DNA of 20,326 nucleotides from contig JADGCJ010000052.1 of assembly GCA_015229045.1 (NCBI GenBank), positions 1 through 20,326 on the forward strand, given 5' to 3'. The notes under the pieces were generated by a model, which saw nothing but the letters and a program-made list of their open reading frames with translations, was not told the DNA's origin and ran no database searches. The position numbers were made by a program, and so were the translations under genes. The stretch comes from Magnetococcales bacterium (lineage in GTDB: Bacteria > Pseudomonadota > Magnetococcia > Magnetococcales > DC0425bin3). Below, piece after piece: positions 7,380-15,104 of the stretch. The stretch's first letter is position 1. The number at the start of each line of letters is the position of its first letter.

Positions 7380-8014
7380 GCGGATGACATGGGCAGGTTG
7401 TCCCCTCTCGATTTTGCCAGCCTCATCTTAGCCGATCTGCCAAAAGAAACAAGGTTTGATTTGTTTGGATCCGACGAACGGGATCCTGGATTGTCGGTTG
7501 TGTCCGGTCTGTTTTGGGGGCTTGATTGGTTGGCCCGGGAGTTGCTCTTTTCCGTCGTGACCGCTTCTCACGGGTGGCGTCGTGTTGGCGTTTTCCACGG
7601 GTGGGCGTCAGGACGAAAGGAGCAGGTATGCTGTTGCCAGGAGAGACTGCAAACGTGGTGTCAAACAAGGTTCCGTCCAGGGATGTGGGGTGTGCGGGGG
7701 GGGTACTCGGTCAGCCGGATGTGGCGGGCTTTGGGGGTGACGAGGAGAGGTGCCTCTCACAAAAAGGGGGGCCCTTGAAGCAGTTGTCTCTCGAGACGGT
7801 TCTCACGGACGCAGACATTCGACGTTTGTTGCGGATTTTATCCGTCAGATGATTGACGTGTGCAAAATGGCCCGTGGATCCGAATGGTTGATCGGGGAGG
7901 GAATTTGTTTCGGGAGTATCATTCCGGTTGCAGGCGTGGTTTAATGTGTCCGGCGCCTCGGATGGGTATCACGTCCGGTCGGTGGGCGGTTTTGTCGGTC
8001 TGTCCCGGGGACTC
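7380..8014. other. Divergent intergenic region without a convincing gene
   Basis: About 635 bases separate rnhA (leftward) from the first hybrid kinase (rightward). Open frames here (for example 7423-7668 minus and 7526-7852 plus) give low-complexity, Arg/Pro- or Gly-rich products without recognisable domains or good ribosome sites. Two GGATCC sites at about 7467 and 7481 lie close together, and there are small dyads such as GAGAGGTGCCTCTC near 7746-7759 and CGGATTTTATCCG near 7833-7845. The region must hold promoters for both arms, but only a weak rnhA candidate could be picked out. Confidence 0.6.
7425..7452 (-). promoter_or_regulatory. Possible weak sigma-70 promoter for rnhA
   Basis: On the minus strand TTGTTT (7447-7452) and TAAGAT (7425-7430) are 16 bases apart, about 45 bases ahead of the rnhA start. 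Both boxes are partial matches, so this is only a candidate. Confidence 0.25.
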
Positions 8015-10852
8015 ATGAACAGTTTCGCTAGTGTCACTGCGGAGTTTGTCTCCGCTTGCGTCGTTGGGGTGTCTCTCGTCGCCTGGATGTGGCAAGAGAG
8101 AAGGGATCTCCAGCCCGGTTGGTGGTTCGTTTTGGCAGGAGCGATCCTGCTGGTGGCGGGACACCTGGCAAGTATCTCCTCCTTCGCCGGCTGGACGGGC
8201 TCGTTTCTGGGAGATGGTGTCCGGTTGCTGGGTGGCCTTTGCGCTTTTCCTCTGCTGGTTTTCGGGTTTTGGCAGCGGAGTCGCCCGCCGGGCAGCCAGG
8301 GGAATCGGGCGACGGTGGCCCCGAAAGTCGCCGACCAGGCTTGGCAGGATGGGGTGCGTGCCCAGGCCGAGCGCGAACAGTTGCTCTTCTCCCTCGATCA
8401 ACACGCCATCGTCACCATCACGGATGACCGGGGCCACATCACCTACGTCAATCACAAATTTGAAGAGATCAGCCAGTATACGGCCAGCGAATTGATGGGA
8501 GGGGACCATCGTCTGGTGCGTTCCCATGTCCATGGAGATGATTTCTTTTCCGAGATGTGGCAGACCATTGCGTCCGGACAGGTCTGGCAGGGGGAGATGT
8601 GCAACCAGCGCAAGGATGGCACCCTCTTCTGGCAGGCAACAACGATTGTCCCCTTCCTCAATGACGAAGGGAAACCCTATCAATACATAGCTATACGCAC
8701 GGATATAAGTCGCAGCAAGGAGATGGAAGAGGCGTTGCGGCAGCAGCAGACCCTTCTGGAAGAAGAGGTGCAAAACCGGACCAGGGATCTTCAGGAGGCG
8801 CGGGATCAGGCCATTCGCGCCAATCGGGCCAAGAGTGCCTTTCTGGCGGACATGAGCCACGAAATTCGCGGTCCTCTGAACGTGGTGTTGGGTCTTCTGG
8901 AGCTGCTGCGCAGGGCACCTCTGGATCCACAATATCGCGAGTATGTGCAGTTGTGTCACAGCTCGGGTCGGGCGGTCCTCTCCCTTCTCAACGACACCCT
9001 GGATTTTTCCAAGATCGAGGCCGGACACCTGACCCTGGATCGGGCCGAATTCGATCTGCGTGCCTTGGTCGATGAAGCGGCCCTGATGATGGCACCCCTG
9101 GCCCACTCCAAGGGTGTCGAGTTGACCGCCTTTGTCCCCCGGGGATTGCATACTGCGGTGCGTGGCGATCCCAACCGCTTGCGCCAGATCTTTGTCAACC
9201 TGTTGGGGAATGCCGTCAAGTTTACTCCCAGGGGGGGGGTGGTCGAGTTGCATGCGCGTATTCTGGGTCGTGGTGACCAGGGCACCGAGTACCATTTCGA
9301 GGTGTGGGATACCGGCGTTGGCGTGCCTGTGGAGCAGCGGGAGAGAATTTTCAACAAGTTTGCCCAGGTGGAACACCAGCCCGGCCAGGAGCGTGTGGAG
9401 GGAACAGGATTGGGATTGACCATCAGCAAAAGGTTGGTGGAGCTCATGGGGGGAGAGATCGGGGTCGAGGCCAACACTTCGGCGCTCTCCGGGAGTGTTT
9501 TCCACTTCTCCGTTTTGCTGGAGGAGGTCGCTGCCGTGCCGTGTGAGGATGATCAGGAAAAATTGCCGTCGTTGCGCATTCTGGTGATTGGCAGCCAGGG
9601 GTTGCAGCGCGTTCTCCTGGATGATTTTTTTGAGACATTGGGGATTCGGTATGCCCATGTGGAAGATTCTCAGGAGTCCCGGACCGTTTTATGGGAGGCC
9701 CGGGAGGCCCGGGATCCTTACCGACTGCTGATGATCAATCAAAAGGCCGGAGGTGGCGAGCGTTCGGAGATGGTCGATCTGCAGGACATGTTGTTGCCAG
9801 GGCTCGGAATCATCCTTTTGACGGATCTCCTGGATCATGGTCTGGACCAGGCCGCCCATGTACCGGGAGATGTGCTTTGCCTGCAAAAACCGATCAGCGC
9901 CGTGCGCTTGCGGGGGGCCATCGACCGGCTGTTGGGGAAGGGGGTGAATCAGCCGTTCTTTGGTTCTGCCGGAAAGTCGCTCAGGGAGCTTCCGCATACC
10001 CCTCTTCAGACACTCTATCGGGAGCGTATCCTGATTGTGGATGATCACATGGCCAACCTGAAGGTGGCCAGTGGCATGTTGCAGAGTCTGGGGTGTGATC
10101 CCTCTCTGGTCGAGAGCTGCGCCGATGCGGTGACGGCCCTGGAAAAATTGACGCAGTCCGACTATGGCCTGGTCCTTATGGATTGCCGGATGCCGGGGAT
10201 GGACGGTTTGACGGCCACGCGGCTCATTCGGCAACGGGAGGCAGAAGGGAAGTGTCCACGCCTGCCTGTTGTGGCCTTCACCGCCGATATCCTGGAAGGC
10301 AAGCGCAAGGATTGTCTGGAAGCAGGCATGGACGAAATTCTGGTCAAGCCGGTGACATTGCGCGCCATGAGCGCCATGCTGCGCAAATATCTGCAACCCA
10401 TACCAGGCTCGGAAGTCAAGCTCCCCCCGCCAGCCAGGGCAAGACGAGGTCAGGAGGTATACTCCCGTCCGGGAACGGCAGCCCTCCCTCTCCCTGCGGC
10501 TCCGGACATTCCCAAGGCCATGGGGATGTTCGGGTTGCCGGAAGAGACTTTCCAGGAGGTGGCGGAGTTGATTGTGCAACAGATACCTGATTTGTTGGTC
10601 AGCATGGGCCGCGATGTGGAAGGACAGCTTCAGGAGGAGGCCAGGGCCAAGGCCCATGTCCTGCGGGGCAGCATGGCCAATGCCATTTTTCCATCCCTCA
10701 AAGAGCCCTCGCAATGGTTGCATCGCGAGATTCGCAATGGTGACTGGCAGCGTGCCCGGGAGGCGTTGGATCGTCTCAGACAGGAGTTTGTTCCCATCCT
10801 GGAGGCCCTGCGAGACTACCTTGCCCAGGGCGACACAAAACCGGCCCCATGA
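8015..10852 (+). CDS. Membrane hybrid histidine kinase: PAS-HK-pseudoREC-REC-Hpt
   Basis: From the ATG at 8015 the protein has 945 residues. Three hydrophobic helices (11-26, 35-54, 65-86) anchor it. A PAS domain with a PAC-like end (about 118-235) follows, then a coiled coil (236-275). The kinase core has His282 in MSHEIRGPLN, Asn399 in NAVKF, DTGVG (432-436) and GTGLGL (463-468). Residues 520-640 are receiver-like but lack the acidic pocket and have Asn575 where the phospho-Asp should be. A complete receiver follows (Asp676, Asp677, Asp723, Thr756, Lys778), then an Hpt domain with His881 in AHVLRG. All parts of a phosphorelay are thus present, but no output domain. The frame stays open upstream to 7928; ATG 8015 is chosen because the membrane segments begin there, although its Shine-Dalgarno is weak. 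Its stop overlaps the start of the next kinase by four bases. The signal sensed is unknown. Confidence 0.94.
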   Translation: MNSFASVTAEFVSACVVGVSLVAWMWQERRDLQPGWWFVLAGAILLVAGHLASISSFAGWTGSFLGDGVRLLGGLCAFPLLVFGFWQRSRPPGSQGNRATVAPKVADQAWQDGVRAQAEREQLLFSLDQHAIVTITDDRGHITYVNHKFEEISQYTASELMGGDHRLVRSHVHGDDFFSEMWQTIASGQVWQGEMCNQRKDGTLFWQATTIVPFLNDEGKPYQYIAIRTDISRSKEMEEALRQQQTLLEEEVQNRTRDLQEARDQAIRANRAKSAFLADMSHEIRGPLNVVLGLLELLRRAPLDPQYREYVQLCHSSGRAVLSLLNDTLDFSKIEAGHLTLDRAEFDLRALVDEAALMMAPLAHSKGVELTAFVPRGLHTAVRGDPNRLRQIFVNLLGNAVKFTPRGGVVELHARILGRGDQGTEYHFEVWDTGVGVPVEQRERIFNKFAQVEHQPGQERVEGTGLGLTISKRLVELMGGEIGVEANTSALSGSVFHFSVLLEEVAAVPCEDDQEKLPSLRILVIGSQGLQRVLLDDFFETLGIRYAHVEDSQESRTVLWEAREARDPYRLLMINQKAGGGERSEMVDLQDMLLPGLGIILLTDLLDHGLDQAAHVPGDVLCLQKPISAVRLRGAIDRLLGKGVNQPFFGSAGKSLRELPHTPLQTLYRERILIVDDHMANLKVASGMLQSLGCDPSLVESCADAVTALEKLTQSDYGLVLMDCRMPGMDGLTATRLIRQREAEGKCPRLPVVAFTADILEGKRKDCLEAGMDEILVKPVTLRAMSAMLRKYLQPIPGSEVKLPPPARARRGQEVYSRPGTAALPLPAAPDIPKAMGMFGLPEETFQEVAELIVQQIPDLLVSMGRDVEGQLQEEARAKAHVLRGSMANAIFPSLKEPSQWLHREIRNGDWQRAREALDRLRQEFVPILEALRDYLAQGDTKPAP

Positions 10853-12780
10853 GCGGGACTGTGCATCGTGTTTTTGGCCGCTGGCTGGGTCGTTTGCAGT
10901 CGATCCCCTCCTTGCAGGTCCATTTTTGGCTGCTGGCAGGCATGGTCATGGCCATGTTCCTGTTTTTCGGAACATTCTCATACTGGTTGGAGACGCGGGA
11001 AGGGAGCGGGGAGAGGTTGATCATCGATTACCATTTGGCGACGATCACCCATTGCATCCGCATCGATATTGCCCTGGCTGACATGCAGCTGCGTCTCGCT
11101 GGCGAAGATGCAGGAAGCGATTTGACCGAACCTGTGTTGGCCATGGAGCGACATCTGCGCCGGATCCAACAGGAAATGGAGCACATACGCCGGTTGGAGG
11201 ATCGCCATGACGTGAATCGGGCCGGTGGGACCATTACCCGGAGTGCCGAGGCCCGGTTCAAAGGGTTGGATGACATGGTCCGGGGTCGACTTGACGAGAT
11301 CACGAGAACGGGCCGGGCTGGTGTCACAAAAGGCAAAATTCTGGCTGGCATGGTGGAAGCCCTGCGCCATGACATCACCCGTTTGCAGATGAGTCATGGA
11401 TTCCTTGCCGAGGCAATTCACAAGGAGATTGGTCGGGAAAGAAACAGAGGATGGCCATATCTGTTGCTGTTTTCCTTTGTTTTGCTGGTGACCGGGTTTT
11501 TGGCCATGCGCTGGATATTTCGACAAATCCGTGAGTTGGTCGGGCGTTGTGCGCAGGCCGAGTCTGCCAGTCGGGAGGCCTGCTCCCGCGCCGAAACGGC
11601 CAATGCAGCCAAAAGCCGGTTTCTGGCCAATATAAGCCATGAAATTCGTACCCCTCTCAACGCTGTTCTGGGTATCCACGATCTGCTGGTTGATGCGGAT
11701 CTCTCCTCCGACCAGAAACATTATCTTGAAGTGGGTCGCAAATCAGCCGAAACTCTGCTGCGCCTCGTGAGCGATCTTCTGGATATTTCGAAAGTCGAGG
11801 CGGGAGGACTGGATCTGGAAATGTCACCTTTCCGGTTGATCGAGATGATCGATCATGTTAGCGAGGCCATGCGTTTGCGGGCGCAGCAAAAGGGGGTCCA
11901 TTTTTCTTTTGCCATTGACCAGGGAATACCCGAATATCTGGTCGGGGACTCCTTCCGTCTCCAGCAGGTTCTCTTCAACCTGGTCGGCAATGCCGTGAAA
12001 TTTACTGACCGGGGTTCTGTTGATCTGCGTGTCAGGCGCAGGGAGTCATCGGTGGAGGGGGTTGCACTGGAGTTTGAGGTTTGTGACACCGGGATCGGTA
12101 TTCCCACAGAAAAGCTGGAGGGAATCTTTCAGGTTTTCACCCAGGTGGATGCCAGTACGACCCGGCGTTTTGGTGGTACGGGCCTGGGGCTGGCCATTTC
12201 GCGGCGGTTGGTCGAGATGATGGGGGGAACCATCCATGTGGAGAGTCAACTGGGGCGAGGGAGTCGGTTTTGGTTTGACGTGGTCTTGGGTATGGGATCG
12301 ATCGACATGGCTGAGGACAACTCTGTGGCGGAAATCCCCCTGATTGCCGATCATGGCTATGCGGGGGTGGCCATGGGTCGCGGCAGCGCGTCGCTTCCCT
12401 GGCGTCTCCTGGTTGTGGACGATTCCGATGACAATCGCCTCCTGATCCAGGCCTTCCTTAAAAATCAACCCTACAGGGTGGATACGGCCGGAGAGGGGGC
12501 AACCGCCCTGGAAAAATTGCGTCTGAACCGCTACGACCTGGTTCTCATGGATTTGCAAATGCCGGTCCTGGACGGCCTGGAAGCGACACGGCTTCAGCGG
12601 CAACGAGAAAAGGAGCAGGGATTGCCTCGTGTCCCCATTTTGGCCCTGACCGCCCATGCCATGGAAGAGGATGAGCGGCGCGCCTTGCAAGCCGGCTGTG
12701 ATCGATTCCTGACCAAGCCCATCCGACGGGCACGTTTGTTGGCCGTGCTTGGAGAGATTCTCTCCCCCGCGCCGTCATGA
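10849..12780 (+). CDS. Membrane hybrid histidine kinase with C-terminal receiver
   Basis: The 643-residue protein starts within an ATGA overlap with the upstream kinase gene, implying coupled translation. TM1 is at about 24-46 and TM2 at 202-224, enclosing a mainly helical periplasmic sensor region of about 155 residues with no named fold that I recognise. A linker helix (225-255) leads to the kinase core: His264 in NISHEIRTPLN, Asn381 in NAVKF, DTGIG (412-416) and FGGTGLGL (441-448). A complete receiver domain (518-638) has Asp524/Asp525, Asp568 (LMDLQMP), Thr601 and Lys623. There is no Hpt domain, so phosphate from its receiver would need a partner; the Hpt of the neighbouring kinase is an obvious candidate, by inference. 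A probable terminator follows. flhA lies 144 bases downstream, so a link to motility is suggested only by position. Confidence 0.95.
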   Translation: MSGTVHRVFGRWLGRLQSIPSLQVHFWLLAGMVMAMFLFFGTFSYWLETREGSGERLIIDYHLATITHCIRIDIALADMQLRLAGEDAGSDLTEPVLAMERHLRRIQQEMEHIRRLEDRHDVNRAGGTITRSAEARFKGLDDMVRGRLDEITRTGRAGVTKGKILAGMVEALRHDITRLQMSHGFLAEAIHKEIGRERNRGWPYLLLFSFVLLVTGFLAMRWIFRQIRELVGRCAQAESASREACSRAETANAAKSRFLANISHEIRTPLNAVLGIHDLLVDADLSSDQKHYLEVGRKSAETLLRLVSDLLDISKVEAGGLDLEMSPFRLIEMIDHVSEAMRLRAQQKGVHFSFAIDQGIPEYLVGDSFRLQQVLFNLVGNAVKFTDRGSVDLRVRRRESSVEGVALEFEVCDTGIGIPTEKLEGIFQVFTQVDASTTRRFGGTGLGLAISRRLVEMMGGTIHVESQLGRGSRFWFDVVLGMGSIDMAEDNSVAEIPLIADHGYAGVAMGRGSASLPWRLLVVDDSDDNRLLIQAFLKNQPYRVDTAGEGATALEKLRLNRYDLVLMDLQMPVLDGLEATRLQRQREKEQGLPRVPILALTAHAMEEDERRALQAGCDRFLTKPIRRARLLAVLGEILSPAPS

Positions 12781-12839
12781 CCCGCTTATGCCAATTTGCA
12801 GTCGATGCGGGAACGAGGCAGCAGGGAGTGGGCAATCCT

Positions 12840-12880
12840 CCCCGTTGGAGGTTCTCTCTCCGGCCTGGGGTGTTTTTATT
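12840..12880 (+). terminator. Probable terminator between the kinase pair and flhA
   Basis: CCCC (12840-12843) pairs with GGGG (12867-12870), and GGAG (12847-12850) with CTCC (12858-12861), enclosing an asymmetric internal loop. A T-rich run TGTTTTTATTT (12871-12881) follows. The stem is imperfect, but position and T tract fit a Rho-independent terminator ending the kinase transcript. Confidence 0.45.
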
Positions 12881-12901
12881 TATGGGGAGATTCTCCTGGG
12901 G

Positions 12902-12917
12902 TGGTATAGGAATTGCT
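12902..12917 (+). promoter_or_regulatory. Sigma-54-like -24/-12 element at the flhA start
   Basis: TGGTATAGGAATTGCT carries GG (12903-12904) and GC (12915-12916) with exactly ten bases between, and keeps the TGG and TTGCW ends of the sigma-54 consensus. The C, C and G within the first block are not conserved. A start point 12 bases past the GC would be near 12928, inside the first codons of the annotated flhA frame, so either the match is chance or translation begins further downstream. Confidence 0.35.
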
Positions 12918-12924
12918 GCCTGCC

Positions 12925-15069
12925 ATGAGGAGCTTTGCTATCCTCAACCGATTGGGTCTTGGAGAGAAGCCTTTGGCAGCCACCGCGTTTTCATTTCGGA
13001 TACCGTTCGGGCGATTGAAGGGTGCGAGCGATATCTTCATGGCTGTTGGCATCATTCTGGTGCTGGCGATCATGATCCTGCCGTTGCCGGCTGCGGCTCT
13101 GGATCTGTTTTTGTCCGTCAATATCTCTCTCTCCATCGTCATACTTCTGACGACTCTCTATGTGCATAAACCCCTTGAATTTTCTTCATTCCCGAGTGTA
13201 CTGCTGATTTCGACGCTGTTTCGTCTGTCGCTCAACATATCGACGACGCGGCGCATTCTTTTGCATGGTGGCGAGGGGGAAGCGGCGGCGGGCGAGGTGA
13301 TCCGGGCCTTTGGCCAGTTTGTGGTTGGTGGCAATCCGGTGGTGGGGATCATCGTCTTCTCCATTCTGGTGATCATCAACTTCATCGTCATCACCAAGGG
13401 CGCCGGGCGTATCGCCGAGGTGGCGGCCCGCTTCACCTTGGACAAAATGCCAGGCAAACAAATGGCCATCGATGCCGATCTCAACTCCGGCCTGATCACC
13501 GAGGCCGAAGCCAAACGGCGGCGGCGGGAGATCGAAGAGGAGTCGGAGTTCTTCGGGGCCATGGATGGTGCGTCAAAGTTTGTGCGCGGTGAGGCGGTGG
13601 CGGGTATCCTGATCACCATCATCAACATTGTGGGCGGCTTCATCATTGGTGTGGCCCAGCAAGGCCTGACGGCGGCGGACTCGGCGAACATCTACACGAT
13701 TTTGACGGTGGGGGATGGCCTGGTTGCCCAGATTCCGGCGCTGGTCATCTCGACTTCGGCCGGTTTTCTGGTAACCCGTGCCTCCTCGGATCACCACATG
13801 GCCGAGCATGTCGGTGGCCAGATCACGGCGCGGCCACGGGTGATCCTCATCAGTGCGGCGGTTCTCGGTCTGTTTGCCGTTCTGCCGGGCATGCCAACCC
13901 TTTCCTTTGCCAGCCTGGCGTTGGCCATGGGCACCTGGGCATACTTCCTCTTCCAGAAACAGGAGGTGGTCGAGCGGCAACGGGTCCACGAAGAGGCCCA
14001 GCAGGCCCAGGTGGTGGCAGAAGCCGAAGAGCCTATCGAAAATTTTTTGGCACTGGATGTGCTTCGGCTGGATGTCGGCTACGGACTCATTGCCCTGGTC
14101 GATGAGAGTCAGCAAGGGGATCTTCTGGAAAAAATCCGGGCCATCCGGCGGCAGTTTGCGAGCGATATGGGGTTTGTCGTGCCGCCCATTCACATCAAGG
14201 ACAATCTGCAGTTTCGTCCCGGTGAGTATGCCTTTCTGGTCAAAGGGGTGGAAGTGGGGCGCGGAGAGCTCAAAACGGGGCAGTTTCTCGCCATGGAAGG
14301 GGGAGCGATCTCCGGCAAGATCGATGGTGTCCCGACTACCGAACCCGCTTTTGGTCTGCCGGCCCTGTGGATCATGTCCCATGACCGGGAACGGGCGGAG
14401 ATGCTGGGTTATACGGTGGTGGATCCATCCACGGTGCTGGCGACCCATGTCACCGAACTGGTCCATACCTTCGCCCACGAAATGATCAGTCGCCAGGAGG
14501 TGCAGAATCTCTTGGATCTGGTCGTCAAGAATCAGCCCAAGTTGGTGGAGGAGCTGGTGCCCAACGTCATCAATCTGGGTGGTATCCAGAAGGTGCTGCA
14601 GGGATTGCTGCGGGAGCGGGTCTCCATTCGCGACATGCCGACCATTCTGGAGACGGTTTCGGATTATGCAAAAATTATCAAGCATCCGCCGCAGCTGGTG
14701 GAGTTGGTTCGGCAATCTTTGTCCCGATCCATTGTCAAAAAGTATCTGGACGATAGTGGCCGTTTGCAGGTCATGATGCTGGGGGCGGATGCGGAGAACC
14801 TGGTTGCGGAGGCCATTGTCGATGGCGAATATGGCTCTTATCTGGCTCTGTCGCCACGCTCTGCCAACCAGTTTTGTTCGCGGGTACGTGATATGGTCGA
14901 GCGGATTGCATCCCAGGTGGTGCAACCTGTCCTGGTTTGCGGTACCCGGGTGCGACCATTCGTGAAACAGGCCACGGAAGGGGTTATTCCCCATTTGGTG
15001 GTGTTATCGCATAACGAGATTCCAGCCAACGTGCCGGTTCACTCACAGGGAACAGTGACGCTGTCTTGA
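12925..15069 (+). CDS. flhA: Flagellar export-gate protein FlhA
   Basis: FlhA is the large ring-forming subunit of the flagellar type III export gate. From ATG 12925 it has 714 residues, near the usual size. The N-terminal half has the expected membrane helices (for example 36-56, 60-80, 139-158, 225-245, 260-282) and the FHIPEP-family signature around RLSLNISTTRRILLHG (100-115). The cytoplasmic FHIPEP segment RFTLDKMPGKQMAIDADLN (169-187) includes the acidic residues involved in energy coupling. The C-terminal cytoplasmic domain (about 340-714) forms the chaperone and substrate docking platform. The ATG is preceded by AGGAA at nine bases. The in-frame TTG at 12973, with GGAGAG six bases upstream, is an alternative start, attractive if the sigma-54-like element is real. 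It begins a flagellar gene run ending at the FlhB-like gene. Confidence 0.98.
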   Translation: MRSFAILNRLGLGEKPLAATAFSFRIPFGRLKGASDIFMAVGIILVLAIMILPLPAAALDLFLSVNISLSIVILLTTLYVHKPLEFSSFPSVLLISTLFRLSLNISTTRRILLHGGEGEAAAGEVIRAFGQFVVGGNPVVGIIVFSILVIINFIVITKGAGRIAEVAARFTLDKMPGKQMAIDADLNSGLITEAEAKRRRREIEEESEFFGAMDGASKFVRGEAVAGILITIINIVGGFIIGVAQQGLTAADSANIYTILTVGDGLVAQIPALVISTSAGFLVTRASSDHHMAEHVGGQITARPRVILISAAVLGLFAVLPGMPTLSFASLALAMGTWAYFLFQKQEVVERQRVHEEAQQAQVVAEAEEPIENFLALDVLRLDVGYGLIALVDESQQGDLLEKIRAIRRQFASDMGFVVPPIHIKDNLQFRPGEYAFLVKGVEVGRGELKTGQFLAMEGGAISGKIDGVPTTEPAFGLPALWIMSHDRERAEMLGYTVVDPSTVLATHVTELVHTFAHEMISRQEVQNLLDLVVKNQPKLVEELVPNVINLGGIQKVLQGLLRERVSIRDMPTILETVSDYAKIIKHPPQLVELVRQSLSRSIVKKYLDDSGRLQVMMLGADAENLVAEAIVDGEYGSYLALSPRSANQFCSRVRDMVERIASQVVQPVLVCGTRVRPFVKQATEGVIPHLVVLSHNEIPANVPVHSQGTVTLS

Positions 15070-15104
15070 ATGCCATGAGCCATCAACCAGGTTTGCGCCG
15101 ATGA
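15070..15104 (+). other. Chain of mini-ORFs linking flhA stop to flhF start
   Basis: The flhA TGA is followed directly by ATG CCA TGA (15070-15078). Its stop overlaps a second ATG (15075) that opens a nine-codon frame, MSHQPGLRR, whose TGA (15102-15104) overlaps the flhF ATG (15101) as ATGA. No separate Shine-Dalgarno is evident for the mini-ORFs. They could pass terminating ribosomes from flhA to flhF, or be chance. Confidence 0.3.

Noticed and set aside
7423..7668. 81-codon minus-strand frame upstream of rnhA
   Set aside because: Arg/Thr/Pro-rich, no Shine-Dalgarno, no family resemblance; treated as intergenic.
6420..7778. 452-codon plus-strand frame
   Set aside because: It is antisense to rnhA and the DUF465 gene and shows no recognisable domain.
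7526..7852. 108-codon plus-strand frame ahead of the first kinase
   Set aside because: Low-complexity Gly/Arg/Val composition without motifs and no good start context.
7919..9658. 579-codon minus-strand frame
   Set aside because: It is antisense to the first hybrid kinase, whose PAS and kinase motifs are unmistakable.
12777..13169. Plus-strand frame starting in an ATGA overlap with the second kinase stop
   Set aside because: It runs through the terminator and deep into flhA in another frame, and its product has no family features; the overlap is probably chance.
13573..14994. 473-codon minus-strand frame
   Set aside because: Antisense shadow of flhA, rich in His/Gln/Arg.
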